A stretch of 19,054 nt of DNA from positions 1-19,054 of the forward strand of contig PAXL01000022.1 in assembly GCA_002714465.1 (NCBI GenBank). The letters are read 5' to 3'. Under the pieces are notes generated by a model. That model was not told the DNA's origin. It saw nothing but the letters and a program-made list of their open reading frames with translations, and ran no database searches. The stretch comes from Gemmatimonadota bacterium (GTDB lineage Bacteria > Latescibacterota > UBA2968). Below are positions 7,397-14,937 of the stretch, piece by piece. The position numbers were made by a program, and so were the translations under genes. The stretch's first letter is position 1, and every line of letters starts with the position of its first letter.

Positions 7397-8962
7397 ATGC
7401 ACCTCACCGTCCTCACTCTCTATCTCCTAATGCTCATCGCCTTCGGCGTCGTCGGCTACCGTCGAGGCACCGACACCGAGGACGACTACTACCTCGCCGG
7501 TCGCGAGCAGGGCTGGATCGTTTCGTCGTGCACAATCATGGCAACGTTCTTCAGCTCCTTTGCCCTTCTTGGTGCACCAGGCATGGTCTACCGCGACGGT
7601 GCTGTCTTCGCGCTCTTCAGCCTGAACGTTCCTGTCGCGGGGGCGGGTGTCTACATCATCGGATCCCGTATCCGGAAGCTGGGTCAGGAACGAGGCTACG
7701 TCACCCCGACCGACATGATTGCAGAGCATTACGGCAGCCCGGTTGCGTTGCGACTTCTAGTCGTCCTGATCGGTGTGCTGTATGCCGTCCCTTACGTCGT
7801 CATCCAGATTCAGGCTGGTGGCATCCTCTCACGCCAGATGTTCGGGTCCGAGCAGGCTTTCGAGACGGGCGCCATCATACTCGCCATCATCACGATGGCC
7901 TACATCATGGGCGGCGGTATGCGGAGTGTCGCCTGGACCGACGTCGTTCAGGGTGTACTGCTTGTGGGCGGGATGCTTCTCGGCGGGCTCTGTGTCGTCA
8001 CCGTCCTTGGAGGGCCGGTCGAATTCTTCAACCACGTCGCCCAGCTTCCGCCCAAATCTCTGACCGCACCCGGTACGGTCGGTCACTGGACACCCGAGAT
8101 GCTGTTCACGGCCTCGACCTTCGCGTCTCTGGGATCGATGATCCAGCCTGCTCAGTGGATGCGTTTCTACGCTGCGAAATCAGGAGACGTCCTCCGGAAA
8201 AGTGCCCTCATCTTCGCAGCCGTCCTCACCTCTTGCTTCTTCTTCGGCGTCATGCTCGTCGGGCTCGGTGGACAGGTCTTGTATCCGATTGTAGACGAGA
8301 CTGGCGTCTACAGAACGAACGCGACGGGCCAGATCTTGCCACATCCGGACGTCGGCACGGCGGCTAATCAGTTCGACCAGATCCTCGTCGTCGTCCTCAA
8401 CAACCATCTTCCCGAGCTGATGGGGCCGGTCGGGGCTTTCCTTGCCTCGCTCATCCTCGTTGCGATCATGGCCGCGGCCATGAGCACAGCGGATAGCAAC
8501 CTGCACGCGATGAGTGCGCTTCTGACCCACGATGTCTATGACCAATTCATCCGCCCCAAAGCCTCTCAACAAGAACGTACTTGGGTCGGCAGAGGGCTGA
8601 TCGCGATCACCACCACCGTCGCACTTGTGATGGTCCTAATCGCAAACCGGAGCGAAAGCAACCCTCTCGGCATGATAGTCATATTGGGGCTGCTTGCGAT
8701 CGCCTTCTCGACTCAGCTCCTCCCTGTTGCTATCGACATCCTGTTTCTGAAGCGCGGGACACGTGGGGGCGCCATCGCTGGCATTACGACGGGTCTGGGC
8801 TTCGTCTTCATCCTCAGCCCCTTCTTCCCGATGCTCGCCGGAGACGCACTTGGCGATTTGATCGCGTCGATGAAGCGGACGATCGACGTCGGTGCGTGGG
8901 GGCTAGCGGCAAACACAGCGGTCTTCACCCTAGTCAGCAGGCTAACACCGGAAGACGAGTGA
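7397..8962 (+). CDS. Sodium:solute symporter (SSS family, TC 2.A.21)
   Basis: A 521-aa polytopic inner-membrane transporter that couples Na+ entry to uptake of an organic solute. The N-terminus is hydrophobic from the first residues, followed by DDYYLAGREQGW (29-40), a hallmark of the family. GGMRSVAWTDVVQG (172-185) and AMSTADSNLHAMSALLTHDVY (361-381) are the other classic SSS blocks, the last containing Ser/Thr/Asp residues of the Na+ site region. The rest is a series of about 12-13 hydrophobic segments, a normal length for the family. The preceding small membrane protein is a probable partner. The substrate may be a sugar, sugar acid or other carboxylate given the neighbours, but this is inference. 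The start at ATG 7397 has no clear Shine-Dalgarno sequence. Confidence 0.92.
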   Translation: MHLTVLTLYLLMLIAFGVVGYRRGTDTEDDYYLAGREQGWIVSSCTIMATFFSSFALLGAPGMVYRDGAVFALFSLNVPVAGAGVYIIGSRIRKLGQERGYVTPTDMIAEHYGSPVALRLLVVLIGVLYAVPYVVIQIQAGGILSRQMFGSEQAFETGAIILAIITMAYIMGGGMRSVAWTDVVQGVLLVGGMLLGGLCVVTVLGGPVEFFNHVAQLPPKSLTAPGTVGHWTPEMLFTASTFASLGSMIQPAQWMRFYAAKSGDVLRKSALIFAAVLTSCFFFGVMLVGLGGQVLYPIVDETGVYRTNATGQILPHPDVGTAANQFDQILVVVLNNHLPELMGPVGAFLASLILVAIMAAAMSTADSNLHAMSALLTHDVYDQFIRPKASQQERTWVGRGLIAITTTVALVMVLIANRSESNPLGMIVILGLLAIAFSTQLLPVAIDILFLKRGTRGGAIAGITTGLGFVFILSPFFPMLAGDALGDLIASMKRTIDVGAWGLAANTAVFTLVSRLTPEDE

Positions 8963-9003
8963 GTCGCCTCAACAGCTGGAATAACCCCGCGCACCCACAC
9001 CTC

Positions 9004-9032
9004 TTGCCCGACGCCCAACGCACTTCTATCTT
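9004..9032 (+). promoter_or_regulatory. Candidate promoter for the PhyH gene
   Basis: TTGCCC at 9004-9009 and TATCTT at 9027-9032 are separated by exactly 17 bp. The predicted transcript would start near 9039, giving a leader of about 28 nt that carries AGGAG before the ATG at 9067. Confidence 0.45.
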
Positions 9033-9066
9033 CCCTAATCGTAGCCTTTTAACACTAGGAGCATCT

Positions 9067-9912
9067 ATGGACCTGACCTGCCTCGACCATCTGCTTACTG
9101 AGGAAGAAGCTCAACAGTTCGAAGAAGAAGGCTTCTTCGTATTACCCGAATGTCTGACAGATGACGAGGTCGACCGACTGGAAGAGGTCACGGATCGACT
9201 AGATGCGGAGCGCCGACCGGCGGCGGAACGAGCATCGAATCAGACCCAGAACTCCTTCGACTTTCTCGGTTACGACGAAGCCTACCTAGACCTGATCGAC
9301 TACCCGAAGACCTTCCCGAAGGTATTTGGCATCTTGGGCTGGAACATCCAGATCTACCACACACACTGCATAACCACACCGCCCGAAGGCCCAGACAACC
9401 CAAGACAACGGTACGGCTGGCATCAGGACAGCGGTCGCCTGAATCGCGAACTGGAAGGCGAACCCAGAGCGCGCGTGTCGATCAAGTGCGCCTACTTCCT
9501 GACGGATGTCTCGGAGATCGGCCGTGGCAACTTCTGCGCCGTCCCAGGCAGCCACAGATACAACAGGATCCGGAAACCGGACGGACAGGATCTGCCGGAT
9601 CGCGCTGTCCACATCTGTGTACCGAGGGGCGGGGCGGTCTTCTTCGACCGTAGGATCTGGCATTGCGGAAGCCCGAACCGGTGGAACCAGACCCGAAAAG
9701 CTTTATTCTACGGCTACTCCTACCGCTGGCTCAAGTTCCGCGATGAGATGACGATCGAGAAATATCTGGATGACGCGGATCCGATTCGTCGTCAACTTCT
9801 GGGCGCTCCAGGACCCTCAGGCTGGCACGGATTCACCTCGCCTAAAGACGAAGACGTCCCGCTCAAAGGATGGATCGCTGAGCACGTGGGGGATGAGGCG
9901 GCAATCGCCTAA
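9067..9912 (+). CDS. Phytanoyl-CoA dioxygenase (PhyH) family Fe(II)/2-oxoglutarate oxygenase
   Basis: A 281-aa mononuclear iron oxygenase. The facial triad is visible: His119-x-Asp121 in GWHQDSGR and His199 in DRRIWHCGSPN. Arg210 in QTRKALFYGYSYRW suits the 2-oxoglutarate salt bridge. The opening LTEEEAQQFEEEGFFVLPECLTDDEV is the standard PhyH N-terminus, and CAVPGSHRYNR (157-167) is the usual strand before the distal histidine. Members hydroxylate lipids, osmolytes and many secondary substrates, so the substrate here is open. A good Shine-Dalgarno sequence AGGAG (9057-9061) lies 5 nt before the ATG and decides the start, although the frame is open far upstream. It is downstream of the symporter and upstream of a lactonase, so it may belong to the same catabolic region. 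Confidence 0.92.
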   Translation: MDLTCLDHLLTEEEAQQFEEEGFFVLPECLTDDEVDRLEEVTDRLDAERRPAAERASNQTQNSFDFLGYDEAYLDLIDYPKTFPKVFGILGWNIQIYHTHCITTPPEGPDNPRQRYGWHQDSGRLNRELEGEPRARVSIKCAYFLTDVSEIGRGNFCAVPGSHRYNRIRKPDGQDLPDRAVHICVPRGGAVFFDRRIWHCGSPNRWNQTRKALFYGYSYRWLKFRDEMTIEKYLDDADPIRRQLLGAPGPSGWHGFTSPKDEDVPLKGWIAEHVGDEAAIA

Positions 9913-10072
9913 CTCTGAGCGACAAGAGTCATCTGCTATTGAACGTGTCCTGACGAATACAGAACGCATACGGCTCGAACAGGACGTGTGTGTCGACGTC
10001 TTGGTTCCTGCGAGGGGATGCGTGATCTACGACCTGATTTGTCGGCAATGAAATGACGGGAAGGACGAATAC

Positions 10073-11014
10073 TTGGAAATCGTACAATATCCGGACGATC
10101 GTGTTGAGGTCATAGACAAGCGATTCGTGCAGTACAAACTTGGAACGGCGGCTTTGGAGCTACTGTGGACGGGTGGACGCTGGCTCGAGGGGCCTGTCTG
10201 GTTTGGGGATGGTCGTTACCTGCTCGTAAGCGACATCCCCAACAACCGGATCCTCAAGTGGGAGGAAGAAACAGGTGAGATGTCCGTCTTCAGGAAACCG
10301 TCGAACAACACGAACGGGAACACACGGGATCGCCAAGGCCGGCTGATCTCGTGCGAACACGATTCCCGCCGCGTCACGCGAACAGAGCACGACGGAAGCA
10401 TCACAGTACTGATTGACCAGTATCAAGACAAGCTACTCAACGCCCCGAATGACGTGGTCGTTAAGAGCGACAACTCAATCTGGTTCACCGACCCAGGCTA
10501 TGGGATCCTCATGAACTACGAAGGTCACCGGGCCGACTTCGAACTCGACACCAACGTCTACCGTCTCGATCCAGAGACCGGCGACGCGACTGTTGTCGTC
10601 AGCGATTTCGGCCGCCCAAACGGTCTGTGCTTCAGCCCTGACGAGTCGCTACTGTATATCGTAGACACGGGGCGCTCACACGATCCCGACTGCCCTTCCG
10701 AGATCCGTGTCTACGAGGTTGAAGGCGACAAGCTCCTAAACGGTCGGCAGTTCGTCGACATGGGCGAGGGAACATCTGACGGCATCCGCTGCGACCTTGA
10801 CGGGAATGTCTGGTCTGGCGCCGGATGGGCAGGCCCGAACTACGACGGCGTACACTGCTTCGCTCCTGACGGCGCCCTGATTGGCAAGATCCATCTCCCC
10901 GCCCCTTGTGCAAATCTTTGTTTCGGTGGGGAAAAGAAAAATCGCCTTTTCATGGCTACGAGTCAGTCGCTGTTCTCCCTCTACGTAGAAACTACCGGCG
11001 CGCAAAACCCCTAG
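10073..11014 (+). CDS. SMP-30/gluconolactonase family protein
   Basis: A 313-aa six-bladed beta-propeller lactonase, expected to open aldonolactone rings with a divalent metal. Likely metal ligands by comparison with SMP-30 are Glu39 (WLEGPVWF), Asn183 (RPNGL) and Asp236 (TSDGI). Asn126 in NAPNDVVV fits the substrate-side asparagine. Repeated DGxxWxxD-like propeller strands (NSIWFTDPGYG, GNVWSGAG) support the fold. The start is a TTG: AAGGA at 10061-10065 is 7 nt upstream and no in-frame ATG gives a complete first blade. No signal peptide is seen, so it is cytoplasmic. Sugar lactone hydrolysis would feed sugar acids to the enolase-superfamily dehydratases at either side of the window. The exact lactone is unknown. 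Confidence 0.9.
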   Translation: MEIVQYPDDRVEVIDKRFVQYKLGTAALELLWTGGRWLEGPVWFGDGRYLLVSDIPNNRILKWEEETGEMSVFRKPSNNTNGNTRDRQGRLISCEHDSRRVTRTEHDGSITVLIDQYQDKLLNAPNDVVVKSDNSIWFTDPGYGILMNYEGHRADFELDTNVYRLDPETGDATVVVSDFGRPNGLCFSPDESLLYIVDTGRSHDPDCPSEIRVYEVEGDKLLNGRQFVDMGEGTSDGIRCDLDGNVWSGAGWAGPNYDGVHCFAPDGALIGKIHLPAPCANLCFGGEKKNRLFMATSQSLFSLYVETTGAQNP

Positions 11015-11050
11015 AGTGGAACACTTTTATTCCGAGTTGGCCGCCACTCT
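11013..11050. repeat. Inverted repeat after the lactonase gene
   Basis: AGAGTGG (11013-11019) and CCACTCT (11044-11050) are complementary 7-bp arms 24 bases apart, starting at the stop codon of the lactonase gene. A long-loop hairpin could form at the transcript end. There is no T run, so I do not call it a terminator. Confidence 0.25.
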
Positions 11051-11132
11051 GTGTCCTCAGTGAATCAGCCGATTGTGCATTCTTGGGCATCCGAGTGCCT
11101 GCGTCGACGGCAACCTCCTTCCCGGATCGACC

Positions 11133-11318
11133 ATGAACCGGTCCATCAAGTTTGGTGTTTCTATTTTCGAGTGCTACACACCACACAGCCGCGACGAAGA
11201 GAGCCGCACCTACTATGTCGACTTTTGCCGTTTCCACGACGCCTTCACCCCGGACCACACCCTCGCCGACCCGCCGATTACTCTCGACTTGACAGACATG
11301 GAGGATCTCCTTCCGTGA
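11133..11318 (+). CDS. Possible small protein (61 aa), coupled to the next gene
   Basis: A short ORF starting MNRSIKFGVSIFECYTPHSR and ending in an acidic DLTDMEDLLP tail. I do not recognise it. Reasons to keep it: its codon third positions are mostly C or G as in the neighbouring genes, and its TGA stop overlaps the GTG start of the next gene (GTGA), a common sign of translational coupling. The ribosome binding site of the next gene (GGAGGA) lies inside its last codons. Reasons for doubt: it lacks a good Shine-Dalgarno sequence of its own, and its only support is context. It has two cysteines, no signal peptide and no membrane segment. It could be a remnant of a larger gene. Confidence 0.4.
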   Translation: MNRSIKFGVSIFECYTPHSRDEESRTYYVDFCRFHDAFTPDHTLADPPITLDLTDMEDLLP

Positions 11319-12448
11319 CTCATCTCCTTTTCCTGCTCTTCTGCTCTCCTGCTCTCCCGATCGATACCTTAGACGCTGAGGTCTGCGTCACGACAAGTGC
11401 CATCAATCCCCTTCGCGTTACCGCCCATACCGGAATGAAGCCTCAGTCCAAGCTCTGGAAGTACAGAGACACGTGGTGGGGCGTCTTCTCCGACTCGACG
11501 GGCACACATATTTGGCGACTGGAAGAGAACCGGTGGCAGAGGAGCCTTGGGATCTCTTCTGATACGGACGTTCGCGCCGACGTTCTAGCTTCAGGCGATC
11601 TCGTTGAGATCCTGCTGTTTAGAGGCGTCGAGTCATCACTCATTCGATGTATGCAGTGGGATCGTGATGACGGACACAACATCTCTCTCGACCACCAAAC
11701 ACCAGTTAAGTTGGATGAAGGCGTAGAGACAGCAACCATGGCTCGAGACGATAACGGCCGTCTTTGGATCGCTTCGGACGGAGAGACGACGATTCACGCG
11801 CGCTGGATCGAAAAAGGTGCCGACGCGGTGTCAGGATCCCTAGTTCTGGCCGAGGGTGTGTCGAAAGACGATATATGCGTGATCACCAGCCTCCAAGACG
11901 GAAGTGTCGGCGTCCTCTGGTCAAACCAGAATGCACAGCGATACGGGTTTCGGAGACACGTCGGCTCGTCGAATCCTGACGAATGGTTTCCGGACGAGAT
12001 ACCGGCCTCCGCATCGGCGATTGATCACGGGGATGGAATGTCGGACGACCACCTCAACGTCGCGGTAGGATCTGACGGGACGCTCTACGCCACGGTCAAG
12101 ACCAGCTACGACACCGAAGGCATGCCGCTGGTGGCGACCCTTGTTAGACGTCCGTACGGCAGGTGGGACCCGCTGTATCACGTCGATGACGAAGGATCTC
12201 GGGGCATCTTGATCCTGGATGAGTCGAAGGAGATTTTTTTGGTCGTCTATACCTCTTACCGAGACCAATCGATCGTCCTGAAGCGATCACACACCGACTC
12301 AATCTCGTTTCATAACCGGGTTACGCTTCTCAAGCGTGACCGGATCAACAACGTTGGCGCCACACGTCAGAACGTGTCGGGCTCGTTCCCAATCGTTGCG
12401 ACTCAGGGCGACTCGCTGATGCACACCATCCTCGTCGAGCTCAAATAG
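11315..12448 (+). CDS. Exported beta-propeller-like protein (BNR/sialidase-type repeats), function unknown
   Basis: A 377-aa protein whose first residues, read from GTG 11315 (MTHLLFLLFCSPALPID), look like a short hydrophobic export signal, although without the usual basic start. GGAGGA at 11300-11305 is 9 nt upstream and supports this GTG; the frame is open further upstream but that part is not protein-like. The body contains spaced D-x-G-x-hydrophobic-W/Y motifs such as ARDDNGRLWIASDG, LQDGSVGVLWSNQN and GSDGTLYATVKTSY, typical of BNR/Asp-box or related propeller blades. No catalytic sialidase Arg triad or Tyr can be assigned, so it is more likely a binding or structural propeller. Its start overlaps the preceding small ORF by 4 bp. 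Confidence 0.6.
   Translation: MTHLLFLLFCSPALPIDTLDAEVCVTTSAINPLRVTAHTGMKPQSKLWKYRDTWWGVFSDSTGTHIWRLEENRWQRSLGISSDTDVRADVLASGDLVEILLFRGVESSLIRCMQWDRDDGHNISLDHQTPVKLDEGVETATMARDDNGRLWIASDGETTIHARWIEKGADAVSGSLVLAEGVSKDDICVITSLQDGSVGVLWSNQNAQRYGFRRHVGSSNPDEWFPDEIPASASAIDHGDGMSDDHLNVAVGSDGTLYATVKTSYDTEGMPLVATLVRRPYGRWDPLYHVDDEGSRGILILDESKEIFLVVYTSYRDQSIVLKRSHTDSISFHNRVTLLKRDRINNVGATRQNVSGSFPIVATQGDSLMHTILVELK
11345..11363 (+). repeat. 19-bp direct repeat, copy 1
   Basis: TCTCCTGCTCTCCCGATCG occurs here and again, exactly, at 17199-17217. This copy lies in the signal-peptide codons of the propeller-like gene and is preceded by near-tandem CTGCTCT units at 11333-11356. Confidence 0.6.
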
Positions 12449-12449
12449 C

Positions 12450-12518
12450 TTGGACTACCCCGTCGAAGCCGCGCTAGTTTCGGAGATCGCCCAGTTCCGC
12501 GCACTCGTCGAGAACTAA
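12450..12518 (+). other. Short in-frame reading upstream of the GNAT gene, leader or broken N-terminus
   Basis: A TTG one base after the propeller gene's stop opens 22 codons (LDYPVEAALVSEIAQFRALV then EN) ending in TAA at 12516-12518. It is in the same frame as the acetyltransferase ORF that begins 9 bp further on. Codon use matches the neighbours. Either it is a short leader peptide or it is the first part of a GNAT gene interrupted by a nonsense codon. Confidence 0.35.
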
Positions 12519-12527
12519 TGGTATGAG

Positions 12528-12908
12528 ATGATGCGGACCACGCAGAGAGTTCACCACGCTTCCTCACCACGGGCATACTTCGAGCAGAGAGATTGTTGGG
12601 ATGACAATCTCTCGATCGACGGGCCACGTGCTAGGATGCTGGACTTCTACGTCTCGTCTCAGGTTCGCAGTCGCGGGTTGGGTTTCCACCTGGTTACCAA
12701 GCTTATCAAGTACTTCGACTCACGACAGATCACACAGATTGGCCTGTCCGGGCTCCGGGACAATCCTGCGTTTCTGATGTTCGGGGAATATCAAGGCTTC
12801 AAAATCGGTCACCAGGAGCTGAGCGTGTTCAGGGATCCGAAAACAGGGACTGCACACAAAGGCGCTCTCACTAAGGACTTCACGCAGAACGAACTAGCAT
12901 ACGCCTGA
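12528..12908 (+). CDS. Short GNAT-type N-acetyltransferase, possibly N-terminally truncated
   Basis: A 126-aa protein with the acetyl-CoA binding core of the GNAT fold: MLDFYV (strand 4) followed by VRSRGLGFHLVTKLIKYF, which contains the R-x-x-G-x-G/A pyrophosphate loop and helix 3. Then ITQIGLSGLRDNPAFLMFGEYQGFKIG fits strand 5, helix 4 and the end strands. Normal GNAT domains are about 140-170 aa, and the part before strand 4 (about 36 residues) is short. The same frame continues upstream past a TAA at 12516 into 22 more plausible codons, so the gene may be broken. The LDFYV/RxGxG arrangement recalls the alpha-tubulin acetyltransferase branch, but that is only a resemblance. It lies 30 bp before the ART/HEAT gene; acceptor unknown. 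Confidence 0.6.
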   Translation: MMRTTQRVHHASSPRAYFEQRDCWDDNLSIDGPRARMLDFYVSSQVRSRGLGFHLVTKLIKYFDSRQITQIGLSGLRDNPAFLMFGEYQGFKIGHQELSVFRDPKTGTAHKGALTKDFTQNELAYA

Positions 12909-12938
12909 ACCCACCGGCCTCCCTCATTCGATCTACAG

Positions 12939-14207
12939 ATGCCCATTCGTGACCTCACCAACCACCTGTTTCTCTGGCATCTCACGCCCAAAGCCAAAGC
13001 CGACCGGATCTCGGACCGCGGATTCCTGCCCAAGGGAAAACCAAGGCAGAACCAGATACGAAGACCTGTCTGGTTTTCCACCAGCGTCTACAGCTTCATC
13101 GAGTTCGTCAAAAAGCACCAGAATCCCAAAGACCACGTAGCATTCCTGACAGCAGTCCCGATCGACTGGCTGGACCATACGTGGAATGGCCAAGTCCCCG
13201 ACGAATTCACGATCCACCAGCCCCTTCCAGCAGATGTCATCCTGTGCCGTTTTCCCTCGGATATCGCCTCAGACCGAAAAGCCTTAGTCAAGGTACTCGA
13301 ACGACACCAAGGCCCAAATCTGATCGACCAGCTCACCGATCTGTGTACGAAAACCGATATTCCCTGGAGTCGACGAACATCGGCCGCCGCGCTCCTTCTA
13401 GGTCTGGATCGATCCCGCTACGAGTCTGAGACGATCACGGCCTACGCCTTCGTTGACGGTCTGATCGATCGCACTTGGGAGGCAGCCAAGCGAGATGCTC
13501 AGGATGTGACAACGATTGACTTTCGTTTCTCCACGTACTTCCTCCGCCACTACTACTTCACATACGGTGAGCGCCACCTCGCGCGCGCGCTTCTCTCCGC
13601 AGCTGCCCGCCGAATTGGCGCCGACCGCGTGGTCGATCTCTGTATTCACGAGGACGCCAATCCAAGGCACAATCCTATCGCTCGATTCCTCGTCGACCTG
13701 CTCCCGCAAGTATCGCGACTTGATCTTGTCTTCGCGCTTATCGAGCTCAGGGTCATGCGTGTAAAAGGGCTATCCGAAAATAGTATCGAGAACCTTGAAC
13801 AGTGGCTTCTAAATTCGCCACTGTCTGCCGCCTGTGCGCCTTACTTCATTGAGAACGGGTTCGCAAACTTCCACGCTCGATACGGGGACGTGACCGTCGA
13901 TCTCGCCGCCCGGATACTCGGGGCCGCCGACGGTGATCCGTTCCATACCATCCAACCCATTGCTCACTCGATCTTCCCTGACGCGCGGCGAGGGGCTGTT
14001 CGCGCTTTCGGCGCACTCCGCGAGGAGCGTGCGCTGTCGTTTCTTGAGTCGTGTCTTGACACAGACTGGAAAGAGATGCGTGCGGAAGCCGTAGTTGCAC
14101 TCTCACGTCTGGATCATCCAAGGGCGCGGAACCTAGTCAGTGAGGCGCAACAGGATAAGGCAGGCAAGGTCAGACGCATTGCCGAGAAAGCCCTAGCAGG
14201 ACGTTAG
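12939..14207 (+). CDS. ADP-ribosyltransferase-fold-like N-terminal domain fused to HEAT-like repeats
   Basis: A 422-aa protein I cannot assign to a named family. Residues about 9-105 resemble the small ART-fold proteins (KptA/Tpt1, DarT/DUF4433, DUF952 style): HLFLWHLTPKAKADRISDRG gives the strand with His14 and Thr16 and the following helix, RRPVWFSTS (41-49) the second core strand, and DEFTIHQPLPADVILCRF (88-105) the third with Glu89 ahead of a Pro-containing turn. This would be an H-[WF]-E type triad. Residues about 345-422 hold two or three HEAT-like helical repeats (ARRGAVRAFGAL, EMRAEAVVALSRL, KVRRIAEKALAG). The middle is helical with no recognised motif. No signal peptide. It starts 30 bp after the GNAT gene and is probably co-transcribed. 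Catalytic activity is inference. Confidence 0.55.
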   Translation: MPIRDLTNHLFLWHLTPKAKADRISDRGFLPKGKPRQNQIRRPVWFSTSVYSFIEFVKKHQNPKDHVAFLTAVPIDWLDHTWNGQVPDEFTIHQPLPADVILCRFPSDIASDRKALVKVLERHQGPNLIDQLTDLCTKTDIPWSRRTSAAALLLGLDRSRYESETITAYAFVDGLIDRTWEAAKRDAQDVTTIDFRFSTYFLRHYYFTYGERHLARALLSAAARRIGADRVVDLCIHEDANPRHNPIARFLVDLLPQVSRLDLVFALIELRVMRVKGLSENSIENLEQWLLNSPLSAACAPYFIENGFANFHARYGDVTVDLAARILGAADGDPFHTIQPIAHSIFPDARRGAVRAFGALREERALSFLESCLDTDWKEMRAEAVVALSRLDHPRARNLVSEAQQDKAGKVRRIAEKALAGR

Positions 14208-14937
14208 AACTTGGGAATCTGGTAGAGGTGATCACAGTGGATGTCTCTGGAATACAGATACAGATATTGTGCCATTACAAAAGCTGGTATCCAGAGAACG
14301 TAAATAGGGATGGGTGTTTTAGTTGAGCGAAGATGCTATTAGAGCTGGGCGTAGTACCGGCTCATTCAATCGGATGAGAGAAGTAAACCGACAGGAGGTG
14401 TCGAGAAAAAAGCTTCAAATTGCCTTTCGATCGGCACAGAAACTCGGCTCTCAAACCACCGACGGTCACAAACGGGATGCACACAAGGTCGGCGACCCAA
14501 AACCTACGAAAGATCTTCGGACATGAAGTCGCGGTAACAGTTCGTGTAACTAGCAATTCTCATTGCCAAGCATTTCCATAGATCTGGTCCATAGCTTCGA
14601 TCGCTCAATCGAACTCGGGGTCGTCGACCCAAGATCCTGTCCGACGGCCCAAATCGCTGTAGCGTTCTTCCTGTTCGTGAATCCCGAGACCTCGCGACAA
14701 GATTCGAACCGTCGCCTAGTTCAGACTGACAACCTTTTCCTTCGCACCGGATGGCATACTGTTTACACCTTTCCCCAAGAAGAAAATAGGATATAACTGT
14801 TTATTTTTAATCGCTTTACTTGATCTATTAATTAATCGCTCAATGTGCATCAACCCCACGACCGCCTCCAAAGACCACTTGCGACATGTTCACGAGGTCC
14901 CATATTGCGGGACCGCTAACCCGTTCAAGAGGTCGAC
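14208..14937. other. Gene-poor 730-bp spacer, AT-richer
   Basis: No convincing gene is seen. Two short frames are open from TTG codons (14323-14526, 67 codons, basic and low in hydrophobics; 14563-14796, 77 codons) but they lack family features and good ribosome binding sites; they may be gene debris. The stretch 14780-14850 is markedly AT-rich, in contrast to both flanks, and probably holds the promoter of the UPF0261 gene, although I cannot name a clear -35/-10 pair. An AGGAGGTG at 14393-14400 is not followed by a usable start codon. Confidence 0.5.
14896..14914 (+). promoter_or_regulatory. Hairpin just upstream of the UPF0261 gene
   Basis: GGTCCC (14896-14901) and GGGACC (14909-14914) form a perfect 6-bp GC-rich stem with a 7-base loop. 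It ends 23 bp before the ATG at 14938 and 12 bp before the ribosome binding site AAGAGG (14927-14932). It could be an operator dyad or an RNA element in the leader. Confidence 0.3.

Noticed and set aside
7390..8367. 325-codon frame over the symporter gene
   Set aside because: It is an Arg/His/Cys-rich shadow of the symporter, which carries clear family motifs.
11051..11314. Upstream extension of the propeller-like protein
   Set aside because: It is Arg/Pro/His-rich and unlike a protein; GGAGGA plus GTG at 11315 and the hydrophobic N-terminus explain the start better.
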